A stretch of 64,000 bases of DNA from Selaginella moellendorffii (taxonomy: Eukaryota; Streptophyta; Lycopodiopsida; Selaginellales; Selaginellaceae). Position 1 is the stretch's first letter; each line of letters opens with the position of its first letter. Shown here piece by piece: positions 1 through 10,400 of this stretch. The translations under genes and the position numbers were made by a program. The notes below the pieces were generated by a model. It was not told the origin of the DNA and ran no database searches. It saw nothing but the letters and a program-made list of their open reading frames with translations. The stretch covers positions 795,279 through 859,278 of the forward strand of contig NW_003314344.1 in NCBI RefSeq assembly GCF_000143415.4, in the 5' to 3' direction.

Positions 1-1220
1 GGGACCGGTTCATGGTTTGGCCTCTTCTCCTACAGACGTGTGTACTCCTACGCAACAATCCTTTCCACTTTCTAACACGTCTTGACAGGAGTTCTTGGCT
101 TCCTCGTCACGGGACAAAACCGTGCGCCTGTGGATGTGTTTGAAGGCAAGGGCAGGGTTGAAAACTTCACCCATACGCATGACGTGCTCACTGTGGTTTA
201 CTGCTCGGACGGAAAGCAACTGGGCTGCTCAACACTTGATGGTCAGATCCACTTCTGGGACCCGATTGACGGAGTGCTAATGGGCACGATAGAAGGCAGG
301 CGTGGTTGCAGGAGGGAGATTGATGAGCGATAGAAGAACGGCCACTAACTCGAGCTCGGGCAAATGCGTTACACGACGGCAGCCTACTGCTTGCTGGAGG
401 AACCAGCAATTATATTTGCATGTACGATGCCGCGGACCAGGTATCACACACAAGCTCGCTTGGCTTTCATGCTTGCGAGATATCGTCTGTGCAGGCTTTG
501 CTACAAAGGCTTCAGATATCTCACAGCTATTCGTTGGATGGTGTTCTGGACTTCCTAAACTCGAAGAGAATGACTGCAGCAGGTCCTATAGTTCTGATCG
601 ATGACTCAGTGTCAATGATCAAGTTAGAGGCAAGTTGGCGCAGGATGCTGCAGGGCCAATTATGTGCACCAAGTGCGTCAGGATATCTCCAACTGGCAGC
701 AGCGGCAACAACGGAAAGCCTACTCAATGGACAACCTTGTTTTTGATCCCAGTGGATGTCGAACCGGAGGTACAATTGGTGTTTACGAGCGCACTGGATG
801 TGAAGCTTTTCGTTGCCTTTTGTGTAGGCAATCAATGATGCGCTGGAAAGCAAGCGTTATTCACAAGCACTGATGCTGGCACTCCGGTTGAACAAACCGC
901 TGCTGATTCAGAAATGCATGGAGGCCGTAGACATCTCTGTGATCAGTGCTGTTGTCTGCAACGTTTCACTTTCGTACCTTGGAGATGCACTTGCGCAGTA
1001 CCTAGAGAAGACACCTCATTTGGAGTTCTTACTGGTAGGTATCCAGTTAGAAGGAAACATGGACTAAGTTGGCTTTGTTACAGGAGCTTTGCATTGGCAG
1101 AACAATCCAGTCGAGGAACACGGAGCTCATGCCCGCTTTCAAGTCCCTATCTTGCAGCAACAACTGCCTCCAAAAATGACTACCTTCTCCCATTACCTAT
1201 GCTCAGCCCCAACTAAGAGC
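1..1220 (+). pseudogene. PWP2 (UTP1) WD40 gene fragment, copy A
   Basis: Decayed fragment of periodic tryptophan protein 2, a WD40 subunit of the small-subunit processome that processes 18S rRNA in the nucleolus. Recognisable blocks in order are GKQLGCSTLDGQIHFWDP (about 210-265), the SLDGVLDFLNSKRMT segment after an intron (about 530-575), and the helical C-terminal part around LNKPLLIQKCMEAV and PHLEFLL (about 885-1035). GT-AG introns are still visible at 441-494 and 1035-1083, so the copy derives from genomic DNA, not from a processed transcript. A missing G near 130-140 splits the WD repeat frame, and a second shift near 305 breaks the following block. The window starts inside the copy, so its left end is unseen. 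The same fragment recurs on the minus strand at 15.5-16.9 and 19.5-20.5 kb. Family identification comes from recalled PWP2 sequence; function is excluded by the breaks. Confidence 0.82.
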
Positions 1221-1439
1221 CAGAGTGTGGAACAAAGCTTGGACTTGTATGGTAACAGACGCGCTGCTCAGGCTTGAGAACTCAGGTGAAGTTATTTTTT
1301 CTTTATTTGAAGGTGAACCAAACAATTTCACAAAACTCTCTGCACTCTCAGGTCCTGGAGTCGTCGGCCCAACCATCCCGCTGCTGCTCCACGTCAGGAA
1401 CCACTGCCTCACGTGCGTCCCGGTGACTACACTTGCCGG

Positions 1440-1640
1440 TAGCACCTCTTGGGTCCGGCTTGCGGCACCACTCTCCTGTCGGGGTCCGTGGGGATCACTT
1501 GCATGGCCGTCTGCATCTCCACCGCCAACTGGTATCCCCCTGAGACAAGCACGTCACATCCGAGCCCACCCCTCGAGCGTCTTGGCGACGCTCATCCAAG
1601 CGCTGCCACACTTGAAGTTGTATACTCCGGCCACCGCATC
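1440..1640 (-). pseudogene. Acetyl-CoA carboxylase carboxyltransferase fragment, copy A
   Basis: Antisense to the neighbouring PWP2 fragment. The minus strand reads SVAKTLEGWARM and then, after a frame break, AVEMQTAMQVIPTDP followed by RVVPQAG. This matches the carboxyltransferase domain of eukaryotic multidomain acetyl-CoA carboxylase, where the stretch runs ...GWA(K/R)TVVTGRA..GG.PVGV.AVETQTVMQVIPADPGQLDSHERVVPQAG. Only a short piece of a protein of over 2,000 residues remains, with stops and shifts, so it cannot be functional. Better preserved copies of the same fragment lie on the plus strand at about 14.76-15.13 and 19.06-19.46 kb, always opposite in strand to the adjacent PWP2 piece. 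Confidence 0.75.
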
Positions 1641-1723
1641 CGGGACCGTCAATGGAAGCCCGCCACCTTTGACGCGTTCAGCCAGTTGACATGCCGCTTT
1701 CCACGGTTTGATGGAGCAGCAAA

Positions 1724-1780
1724 GGTATCCTTTTTGGCTAAAAAGGATACAAACGTCCTTTTTGGTAAAAAGGATTGAAT
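1724..1780. repeat. Hairpin shared by the chimeric repeat copies (copy A)
   Basis: An inverted repeat of the type ATCCTTTTTGG...CCAAAAAGGAT (here with a slightly varied loop: TCCTTTTTGGCTAAAAAGGA), followed by a second partial copy TCCTTTTTGGTAAAAAGGA. The same hairpin occurs at about 14,606-14,633 and about 18,896-18,916 at the equivalent place, between the ACC fragment and the Pro-rich frame. Confidence 0.7.
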
Positions 1781-2164
1781 CAAGATAAAATACTATTCTT
1801 GTGGGAAGGGTTTGGGTGGATCCATAGTGATGATATCATTTACCACCGAGTGGCGCTCCTTGAGCAGCAATTGGCAGTGGTGGAGCAGCGAGTGGCAGTG
1901 GTGGAGGAGCAACTCCAAGAGCTATTGAAGCAATTGCCACTACAGCTGCCACTGCCTCCTTTGCCTCCGCTGCTGTCAGTGCCACCGCCAGTGGTCCAAG
2001 AGTTCATGGCAGAGTTGGTCTCGCTGGTCCGGAAGTCTATGGGTGAGGAAATGTGTCCACAATCGTCGTCCATGGGTTCCATGGATGAGGAGCCATTAAT
2101 GGTTGAGGAGAGCATGCTAGGTGAAGAGACACGATTGCCACCACTGCCACCATCCTCACCATGA
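1775..2164 (+). other. Pro-rich open frame with coiled-coil start, copy A
   Basis: An uninterrupted frame of about 129 codons without a convincing ATG at its start. It begins with a heptad-like stretch (ALLEQQLAVVEQRVAVVEEQ), passes through Leu/Pro runs, and contains the segment EFMAELVSLVRKSMGEEMC and the motif MVEESMLGEETRLPPLPPSSP region. The same frame is open in copy C (minus strand, about 14,150-14,560) with substitutions, and is cut or inverted in copies B and D. I do not recognise the family. It could be a piece of a captured gene or a small protein of the repeat itself. The complementary strand also gives Gly/Ser-rich open frames because of the GGTGGT-type triplet repeats. Confidence 0.4.
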
Positions 2165-2289
2165 CCACCACCACTATCACCACCACTGCCACCATCCTCA
2201 CCACCACCACCACCACAGGGGACGGGGACAGGGGCAAAGAATAGCACAAGGACCTGCACTAGCACTAGGACCACCACCAGCACCATCAC

Positions 2290-2450
2290 CAATGTTATAA
2301 TTGAATTTGGATTGATTCTTCTTTATGTTAGCATCAGCATCATAGCTGGATTAAGATTATCAAGTCTTCTTCTTGTCATCACAGCATCATAACTGGATTG
2401 GAATCATCGACTCTTAGCTGGACCATCACCAACATAGTAGGAACGTTTAT
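2290..2450. repeat. 48-bp minisatellite, copy A
   Basis: Imperfect units built on AATCCAGTTATGATGCTGGT...GAAGAAGACTTGATGATCCC (written for the minus strand), about 48 bp each. The same array is at 10,055-10,200 and 13,970-14,115, where three consecutive units can be aligned by eye. Confidence 0.65.
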
Positions 2451-2529
2451 GATATTAAAAGATCAAGAACTTGCTTTTGCAGCAATCTTCTAATTTTTTT
2501 TCTAATCACCCTAGCTCTTCTGCATTTGT

Positions 2530-2935
2530 CGAGACTGTTGCTCAAAACTTTAAGAACAGGGACATGACGCTGCCGGGGCTCCCAACAGCGAACTTTGCAT
2601 CAAGCTTTGGTGGATCACTCCAAAGCTTCAATCCAAGCGCAACTGTTGAGAACGATTCTGACAGTGAGATTCAAGCAAGAGGTCGAGAATGTCAGCCTTG
2701 CAATGCTAGTTGCGATGCTCCACCTGCCTTGCTACCTTGGCATCAAGCAAGCTTTCACCATGCTCACCAGCGTGTTTACCTCACAATCCCCTGGGATGGC
2801 TCCTAGGGTTTGGAACACACCGTGAGCACCTTGATGATGGTCACTTCCTCGGCCTCAAAGAACCTGATGCCTGGCTTGGGCACACCAGCAATGTTAGTTT
2901 GGAAGATAAGCATGAATATGCTCTAACCCAAAAAA
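2530..2935 (-). pseudogene. PPR-like fragment, copy A
   Basis: The minus strand contains RIVLNSCAWIEALE, close to IVLNACARIEALERSTKA on the plus strand of copy B and typical of the helix of a pentatricopeptide (PPR) motif. An upstream part with VTIIK..LTVCS also looks PPR-like. Stops and frame changes interrupt it. PPR proteins bind organelle RNA; this remnant cannot. The related segment of copy C lies at 13,600-13,890 on the plus strand. Identification as PPR is by motif resemblance only. Confidence 0.5.
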
Positions 2936-2937
2936 TT

Positions 2938-3057
2938 GTTGTGTTTGACCATCGAATGAATCTTTATTCATGAGATTTTGGTCAATATACAATGCGTCTC
3001 CTGGCGTCCTAGCTGGCACTGGTCTGTCCGTACATCGTACGGCTTCCCACCGTAACA
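2938..3057 (-). repeat. Copia 3' LTR, about 120 bp
   Basis: On the minus strand it starts TGTTACGG directly after the purine tract and ends CACAACA, i.e. TG...CA. It contains AATAAA (in AATAAAGATTCATTC) as polyadenylation signal. The outer boundary is supported by copy C of the surrounding repeat, whose sequence continues past this point without the element (13,552-13,600). No second LTR was found for comparison. Confidence 0.7.
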
Positions 3058-3126
3058 CTCCCACTCGGGCAGACACCAAGTGCAGCCTGAATTGATCTTG
3101 CGATTCTTGCTTAAGGCAATGTAGCC

Positions 3127-6100
3127 CTAATTGTCGCAATAGATCGCTGTTGAACCTGGAAGAGAGTGTTCCATGTCCGTTAGAAGACGACGAAGCCAGA
3201 TGGCCTCCTTGCTAGCAGCCATATACTCAGCTTCGCAGCTAGAGCAAGCCACAACACTCTGTTTCTTGCTGCTCCAAGAAAGAGCGGCTTGTTGCAAGCT
3301 AAAAAAATAGCCTGTGTGTGATCTTCGTGAATCTGGGCAGCCAGCCCAGTCCGAATCACAGTAGCCCTGTAAGCGTGTGACTTTTGGCGTGTAAAGTAAG
3401 CCAAAAGAAGTGGTAGCTCGTAAGTACCGAAAAATTCTTTTTACTGCTTGCCAATGTGCAGGGCCTGGATTGTCGAGAAACCTGCTTACCATGCTCACTG
3501 AGAAGGCAATGTCTGGTCGCGTGCACACCACCAGGTACATCAAGCTTCCCACGGCACTTCGGTAAGGAACGTTCGCCATTTTCCTCCTATCCGAGTCTGT
3601 AGAAGGAGATGTATCCTTTGAAAGTCTTAAGCCAGCAACCATTGGCGTGGGTGCAGGGGCACAAGAGTCCATGCCGAATCGTTGCAGGACATCTTCCGCA
3701 TACTTGGTTTGATGCAGAAAGAGGGAGCCATCTTTTCTGCGATCAATCTGGATGCCAAGGCAGTAGCGAGCTTCACCAAGGTCCTTCATCTCAAAATGAG
3801 ATGAGAAAGCCACTTTGATTTTAGCTAGGAAAGCAAGGCTGTTGCAAACGAGTAGAGTGTCGTCTACATACACAGCGATGTAAATCACTTCATCTCCCAC
3901 TCGTTTAAAGTAGAGATTGGGATCGTTCTTGCTCCTGGAAAAGTGAGATTTCACAAAAAATCATCAAGATTTTTGTACCATTGGCGAGAGGCTTGCTTCA
4001 AGCCAAAAATCGCCTTGTGGAGCTTCCAAACGTGGCTCTCATGTCCTGGGACCTTGTAGCCTTCTGGCTGCTCCATATAGATGTCCTCATCAAGCTCTCC
4101 ATTCAAGAAAGCCGTCTTGACATCCATCTGGTGTACGTGCCAATTGTGCGCAACTGCTAAAGCGAGCAAGGTGCGAATGGTAGTCAGCTTGACCACCGGG
4201 GCAAACGTATCAGTGTAATCCACACCAGCCACTTGAGAGTAGCCTTTCGCCACCAAGCGAGCCTTGTAGCGAGAAATGGTGTGGTCTGGGTTGAGCTTAA
4301 TACTAGGAATCCACATGGATTTCACTAGTTTACGCCCGGCCGGAGCTCTTTCCACCAAGGAGAAGGTGTTGTTCTTGAGAAAGGAGTTATACTCCTCATC
4401 AAAGGCTGCAACCCATTTGTCTCTGTTAGGAGAGGCAAGAGCATCGATGTAGCTGTGAGGAACTTCCGGAATGTCCACGCCAGCAAGCAATGTCTCAACC
4501 AAGCCTTCAGGAATGTCTTGAACGACCGAGAGCATTGTCTCGATCAACCGCTGCGGAGGAACACCTAAATTCGACTGGAAAGACCGGCGGGGAGGCTGAT
4601 CCGGAGGTACTGCAGGTTGCTCCGGAGGGCCTCGAGGAGAATCTGGTGCCGCGGGTGGTTCTCCATCGAAATATAGGTCATCCCTGAGTGGCAGTTGAGG
4701 CCGAACAGGGGATAGGGCACCCCTGTTTGGCGAATTTGGCAAAACCGTAGATCTCCCACCTGGAAATCTGGCGCTCTGGAAGCTCCCACTTGCAGCGGCA
4801 AGATAGGAGAGACTACCACCGGTTCCAAGGTTGAAGAAGAGTCTTCAGTTGGAAGAATCGGGGCAGGAGGGAAGAGATCTCCCACTGGATGAGAACGAAT
4901 AGCATTCTCATTGAAGTGAACGTCGCGGGAGATAATCAGCTTCCTGGAGACTAGGTTGAAAATCCTGTAAGCCTTGTGCTCCAGGCTATAGCCAAGAAAG
5001 ATGCCTCGCTCGCTGGTGGGCGTAAGCTTCTTTCTGATGGCCTTGGGGACGTGAGTGTAGGCCTCACATCCAAAGATACGCAAGTGATCTATGGCTGGCT
5101 TGCGGCGTGACCAGGCTTCTTCAGGTGTTTTTCCAACCACGGCTTTTGTAGGGAGCCGATTTTGTAGATAGCAGGCGGTCATAACTGCTTCAGCCCAGAA
5201 CATAGCAGGAACGCGGTTGGCTTGAAGCATGCTATTTGCGGCATCTATCAAGCTCCGGTTCTTGCGTTCTGCAACACCGTTCTGCTGAGAGGAATACGGG
5301 GCGGTTTGCTCTCTTTGAATTCCATGCTTTTGAAGAAAAGCAGAAAACTTCTGAGAGACATACTCGCCACCTCCATCTGATCTGAGTCGCTTCAACGGTT
5401 TTCCAGTTTGCTTTTCAGCAAGAGCTTTGAAGATCTCGGACTTATCTAGAGCCTGGGATTTCGTGACCAAGCAGTAGACGAAGGTCTTCCTGCTGTAATC
5501 GTCCACGAAAGTAATGAAGTACTTGGAGCCGCCAAAGGAGACATGAGGAGCAGGGCCCCAAATATCGCTATGGACAAGCTCCAAGACTTCTTTGGCTCGT
5601 TTTGCTCCACGCTTAGGAAAAGGGAGCCGATGCTGTTTCCCAAGCTGGCAGCCTATGGACGTAGAGCTGTCAAGCTGAGGATCGAGACCATCAACCATCT
5701 GGTCCTTAGCTAGTTGAGCAATGCGTAGAGTGCTAGCATGGCCGAAGCGTTTATGCCAAAGCTCAAGATGATGTGTCTTAGCTGCCACAAAGGTGAGAAA
5801 TTGATGAGGTTTCTCCACCAACTCTGTGGCGTGAATGGGTTCCATACAGAGCTCGTAAAGGCCTCTGTTCTCACGTCGTACGCCAACAAATCCGAGATTG
5901 CCATCAGGAGTAAGGAACGAGCAATCAGATTTACTGAAACGGAGATCAAAGCCAGAGTCTGTGAGCTGGCCAACTGAAAGTAGATTGGCGCTAAGTTTTG
6001 GAACAAGGAGAACATTCTCAATCGTGACTGTGAAGCCACTACATAGTTTGAGAAGTATGGTTCCACGTCCCGTGATCTTGAGAGTGCGGCCATCACCAAC

Positions 6101-6238
6101 AGCTACTCCTACCAGCATGTCCAGCTCTTGGAGCGTCTTGAACCACCTCGCATCGTGCGTCAAGTGGTCACTCGCTCCTGAATCAAAATAAAACGTACTC
6201 TGATTCTTAGAGGCTAGAAAAACCGAACGTACGCTCAC
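3127..6238 (-). pseudogene. pol: Copia pol: protease, integrase, RT, RNase H (frameshifted)
   Basis: Three overlapping frames (4565-6238, 3951-4742 and 3127-3954) make one former polyprotein. Visible are the protease-type motif FDSGASDHLTH, the GAG-pre-integrase His pair (HKRFGHAS) but with only one clear Cys (GCQLGKQHRLPF; the usual CxxC lacks its first Cys), the integrase acidic residues in HSDIWGP, RSDGGGEY and AERKNRSL, the RT box YVDDTLL, and RNase H signatures DSDWAGCPDSRRSHTGY and SCEAEYMA. The RNase H end is lost after IYCDN. The frame change near 3,953 lies in a run of A. The element copies itself through an RNA intermediate, but this copy cannot do so. Confidence 0.92.
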
Positions 6239-6286
6239 ATAAGCATGTGCTTCAATGTCGAGCGGTGGTTGAACTAGGAGTGTTTT

Positions 6287-6785
6287 TTATTTCTTGGGCC
6301 GCTTCTCTGGGAACTTAAACCAGCAGTTCTTAGGTTCATGATTGGTCTTCTTGCAGTGCTCGCAAGGTGGGAATTTCCCTGATGAAGAGCTCCCACTTGC
6401 TTTGAACGGCTTCTTTTTCTGCTGCGTCTTTGCAGTGGTGTAGAACGAGGTTGTCTCCTTGTCACTGGCCTTGCGCCTCAGTTCTGTGTTCTTCAACGCG
6501 GTTGTTACATCGCGCCAAGAGATTTTTCCTCCAGGAATTGACGGTTGAAGAGACTGGATCACCGTGTCGAAAGATGAAGGGAGAGTCGAAAGGAGATATT
6601 CGCACTCTTCTTCTTCTTCCATCTGTGCCCCAACAGCCATCAACTCGTCGAGGATCTCCTTAACGGCAGCGATGTGTGTGGGGAGGTGGTCAGCCTCTGA
6701 CATCGCCATCGTGAAGAGTTTGCGGCAAAGATAAACCCGATAAGGAAGGCGGTGCTGTAGGACGAAGAGGAAGAGGAGGAAGAGG
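6287..6785 (-). pseudogene. gag: Copia gag, 5'-truncated
   Basis: The frame reads back from RRLYLRRKLFTM-like sequence (YRVYLCRKLFTMAMSE) through ILDELMAVGAQM and LLSTLPSSFDTVI, typical of the UBN2/gag region, to the zinc knuckle CEHCKKTNHEPKNCWF, which shows the CX2CX4HX4C spacing. The capsid amino end is missing upstream of about 6,785. It ends in KRPKK and TAA; the protease frame continues in the same phase after that stop. Confidence 0.85.
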
Positions 6786-7678
6786 AGGGGGCTTAGGAGG
6801 CGCCCCTATCCACTCGGTCCAGTCGTATTCCAGTTTGCAACTAGAACCCTAACTACCCGCGCCTTGCGAGCAGGTTGGAGGCGATCAAGCAGCGCTCGCT
6901 GGTTCTGCTTGCTTCCCAGTTCGTGGCTTGATCGGTGCGCCAGAAGGGATAGCTCCATTTCTCTTGGCTTGTTTGCTGTAGTGGGGCCAGGGGCGGAGCA
7001 CGGCCACCTCAAGAACATCAGCTTCGTTCCAGATCGATGCCTCGAGGAGCTCTACTCGCAGACCTTCAGACCTTCGAGCGGAATGCCTCCTCCGTGGGAG
7101 CTGCTGCAAGCCGCGGGGCACAGCCCAATCTCTCCGGCTTCAACGTTCTCGTAACGGCCAACGGAGAGCTCGCGGTCTCGAACGAGTGCCGGGATCGCTG
7201 GAGCCACTGTTGACCGAAGGAAGAAAACGTGGTCAACGAGACGCTGACCAGATCAAGTCCCGGCCGCCGCCGCTGGACTTGCGGAGGGGCGATCGAGCTG
7301 CGTCGACACCAAAATCACTAGCTTGGTTGGGAGCCTTGCTCCATCTTCCAGGCTGATCCCGCGAGAGACCATCCAGAGAGCACCACTGGAGCTCTCTCGG
7401 GCGAAGTTGAATCCAGCATGGCGGAGGGCTCTCTGGCAGGTCATTCTCTCGACGAGCTGGGCCGAGGATGCGTCACAGGCTGTCCGGGATGAAGCTGCGA
7501 GAGATCAAACAAGCTGGGAGCAGTCGTTTGTTTGGAGAGCACTATCCACGGTTGTATGGTGTGTCATCGCCTCTGCGCATTGACCAGGGCCATCTCCGCT
7601 CCTGGAGCTTTTGTTTCTCAAAGATCTTTAAGCAGGTTTGCGAGGCAGTGGATCTCTCCCAGTGCTCTTCCAAGCTTT
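6786..7678. other. Unassigned GC-richer segment
   Basis: About 0.9 kb with gene-like base composition and several chance-length open frames on both strands (for example plus strand 7323-7583). I could not match any of them to a family, and no spliced gene model emerged. A purine/pyrimidine simple tract lies at 6,760-6,800. It may be a remnant of the DNA into which the Copia element was joined. Confidence 0.4.
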
Positions 7679-8760
7679 TTAGAGCCTCAGAAGCTCTAAC
7701 GCAAACCATCTGTTCCTGACACCGTCTTTGACAGATATATCCAAGCGTCTCCTCTTATCGTCTTTCGTTTTCGGCTCCGGTATCACAAACCAGTTCTGAT
7801 GGGGATACGCACTGCCTTCAGCTTGACAAACATTTCGAACTGGATACTGTACTCCGAATCCCAATTCTGTGACTCCGCTCTTTCCAAAATGCTCCGGTCC
7901 AGCCTTTCAATGGTCCTGCTGATCACCGAAACGTGATCAAACCGTGGTGGACGTGGACCTGCTTCCACGCTATGGCTTAGACGAACATAAAGACCATAGA
8001 GTAGAGTCGACATGAGCAGCAGAGACGAGAACTTCAAATCACATAGCACGCCATCCAGATTCGTATCAACCACCACACCTTCAGACAGCAGAAGTTCCAC
8101 AGTTTCATCGTGGGGGACTTTGACGTTGCACCCGGCTCTCAATAGCAACAAGAGCAGCTCCTTCCCACGGGGCTCAAGAGCCTTGCAGGCGGAGATAATA
8201 GCATAGTACGTAGCCTTGACGAAAATCTTGAAAATGAATTTGTCCTTGTGCAGTTGCAGCCACATCTCAAGAGTCTTCGTGGTCTTGTCGATGAACTCTC
8301 GGTGCAGCAACTCACAGCATGCGCCTACCAGTCCCTTGTGTCCCGACGTCAATTCCAGCATCGACGCAGCTATAGCTTCCCTGTCAACTGAGATGAATGT
8401 ATCCTTCTCGTACTGCCACAGCAACGACTCTATGTCTGACAGTGTAAAACCGGTGGAAACCATTCGGAACTCGTCCGAAAACGGAGAGTTTTCAGCGCCT
8501 GGCGAGGGAAGATAGAAACCGGGAGGAGCCCCTTAGGTTCTCTTTCCACGGGCAAGTTTCAGCTCCAACAGCAACGAATCTGTGCCAATAGCTAAGACCG
8601 AGAGCAGCCGATTCTTGTACCGGTCCTGCTTCAAGTTCCGCAATGTGGCGAGAAACGATTGCTTAAAATCTTTAGACAGCTTCGAAAAAATGCTCAACTA
8701 GACTGTCGTTTTTCCCTTGACCCTTTTTGAACATGGTTATAAACTTACTGGAGCCAAAAG
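7679..8760 (-). pseudogene. Crinkler-like P-loop NTPase plus restriction-like nuclease fragment
   Basis: Minus-strand pieces in order are FGSSKFITMFKKG, FLATLRNLKQDR, SVLAIGTDSLL, NSPFSDEF, FTLSDIESLL, the motif SGHKGLVGACC and, in a shifted frame, KRRLDISVKDGVRNRWFALELL. This order matches the AAA/STAND-type ATPase followed by a PD-(D/E)XK-like domain known from Crinkler-type proteins of oomycetes, fungi and some plants; the GGHKGL motif is particularly characteristic. The longest open piece is 7783-8463. Frame changes near 7,790, 8,510 and 8,690 and the absence of a Walker A region upstream show a dead, amino-truncated copy. Identification is by recalled family pattern. Confidence 0.55.
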
Positions 8761-8959
8761 TCATAGTTGGATCCGGCTCAAGGTCCCCACTCGAACGCAG
8801 AAACTCCACAACCATGTTCCCAGCGATCGCTATCAGTAAGCTGTGGATCTACAATCTGCCCGTAGATTCAGGAGAACTTTGATAGCCAACCTGTCAAACC
8901 AGTAGCGTCCTATAACTTAATGCTCTCATCGTTTTCTCAAAGTGGTGTTATAGAAATGG

Positions 8960-9440
8960 CTGTGAGTTGTTTTAGTCAATGCAGGAAAGGAATCTCGTGT
9001 CCTGGGATGTAATGCTTGCTGCGTATGCCCATATCGGGCATCTTGGTCGATGCTGGAATATCTTCGCGGCACAACCTGAGAGAGACACAGTCTCGTGGGG
9101 CACAATTTTAGCTGCGTGATTCCAAAGACGCATTCAAGATTTTTAGCAGCATGAATCTGATCGGCACAACAGCTGATGAAGCTTGTTTTGTATCACTTCT
9201 CGTGGCCTGTAGCCGTGGAGGCAAGCTCTACGCGGCCAAAACTTACTTGGCTTCCATGGTGGATTGAAGCCTTTGAAGCAGCACTACTGCTGTGTGATAA
9301 ACTTGCTGGCCAAAGCTGGGCACCTTGAAAGTGCTGCGAATCTTATCACTGAGATGCCTTTTGTGCCTTTTGTGCCCTGGAGTGGACGTGCTTGCTTTAG
9401 TGTTATTTTAAAATGTCTTTAGAGAGGATGATTTGCCATT
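8960..9440 (+). pseudogene. PPR (PLS-type) protein fragment
   Basis: Reads MQERNLVSWDVMLAAYAHIG (residues VSW.VMLAAYA and RDTVSWGTILAA are PPR hallmarks), then after a frame change NLIGTTADEACFVSLLVACS and LKQHYCCVINLLAKAGHL followed by AANLITEMPFVP. This is the repeat pattern and the pre-E region of a PLS-class PPR protein, which would edit or stabilise organelle RNA. Stops and shifts break it, and it is a 3' piece only. It has no promoter or start in view. Confidence 0.75.
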
Positions 9441-9689
9441 GTCTGCCATCGTCAATTTATAAATTGAGATTTTTGTTTTCTTCTTTGTTTTGCTGAAATA
9501 ATTCAGAAGCCATGTTTACTGCTGCTAAGAAACAAGTTCGTTCCACAATTCTTCAAGCTAGAAGTAGGACAAAAGCAAGCTCCCCTTCTTCTTATAGATG
9601 GCATTGTTCTAGAATTCCTTCTTGGCCACTAAGCTAAGAGGGAGAGGATGATTCACCACATTTCTTTAGAAGTAGGAGCTAAACCAAGT

Positions 9690-10400
9690 TCCCCTTCTTC
9701 TAGCTAAGATGCTAGCTCCACACAGTAATTCTAGTGTAGATCCATGGACCTCTTCCACTGGATGCTGCTTGAAGGGCTTTATCTCACTCTTGGGATCGTT
9801 CTCAATGCTTGTGCCCGGATTGAAGCTCTGGAGCGATCCACCAAAGCTTGATGCAAAGTGGAGCCCCGGCAGCATCATGTCCCTGTTCTTAAAGTTTCGA
9901 GCATTCTACAGTCTCAACCAATGCAGAAGAGCTAGGGTGATTAGATGAAGATTCACAAAAACAGAAGATTGCTGCAAAAGCAAAAGCAATCTGGGGTTCT
10001 TACACTCTTAATTACATACTTTTAGCTTTTTAATATCATAAACGTTCCTACTATGTTGGCAATAACAGGAAGAAGAGTCAATGATCCCAATCCAATTATG
10101 ATGCTAGTGATGACAGGAAGAAGACTTGATAATCCCAATCCAGCTATGATGCTGATGAAATTCAGTTATAATGCTGGTGATGGTGCTGGTGGTGGTCCTG
10201 GTGCTGGTGCTAGCCCTTATGCTATTCTTTGCCCCTGTCCCCATCCCCTGTGGTGGTGGTGGTGGTGAGGATGTGGCAGTGGTGGCAATCGTGTCTCCTC
10301 ATCCATGGAACCTATGGATGACGATCGTGGACACATCTCCTCACCCATAGACTCTCGGACTAGTGAGACCAACTCTGCCATGAACTCCTATTTCATGTTT
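9690..10400 (-). repeat. Chimeric repeat, partial copy B
   Basis: An inverted, shortened copy of the unit at 1-2935. It holds a PPR-like segment on the plus strand (DLFHWMLLEG and IVLNACARIEALERSTKA, about 9,735-9,850), the 48-bp minisatellite (10,055-10,200) and the start of the Pro-rich frame on the minus strand (10,200-10,395). It stops abruptly at about 10,395, in the codons equivalent to EFMAELVSLV, and runs into AT-rich DNA. Confidence 0.7.

Larger units (their letters stand above)
2938..6785 (-). mobile_element. Ty1/Copia LTR retrotransposon, 5'-truncated and degenerate
   Basis: Reading on the minus strand the element has gag with a CCHC zinc knuckle, aspartic protease, integrase, reverse transcriptase and RNase H, the order protease-integrase-RT-RNase H that defines Copia. 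A purine tract (GAGTGGGAG) precedes a 120-bp 3' LTR (2938-3057). No 5' LTR is visible: gag homology fades near 6,785 into unrelated sequence. Breaks are a TAA between gag and pol near 6,287, frame changes near 4,700 and near 3,953, and a deletion after RNase H residues YCDN that removes the last part of pol. Its left border falls inside copy A of the chimeric repeat, so it inserted after that copy existed. Confidence 0.93.

Noticed and set aside
6786..7678. 5' LTR of the Copia element
   Set aside because: I compared this stretch by eye with 2938-3057 and saw neither TGTTACGG nor the AATAAAGATTC block; the element seems truncated within gag.
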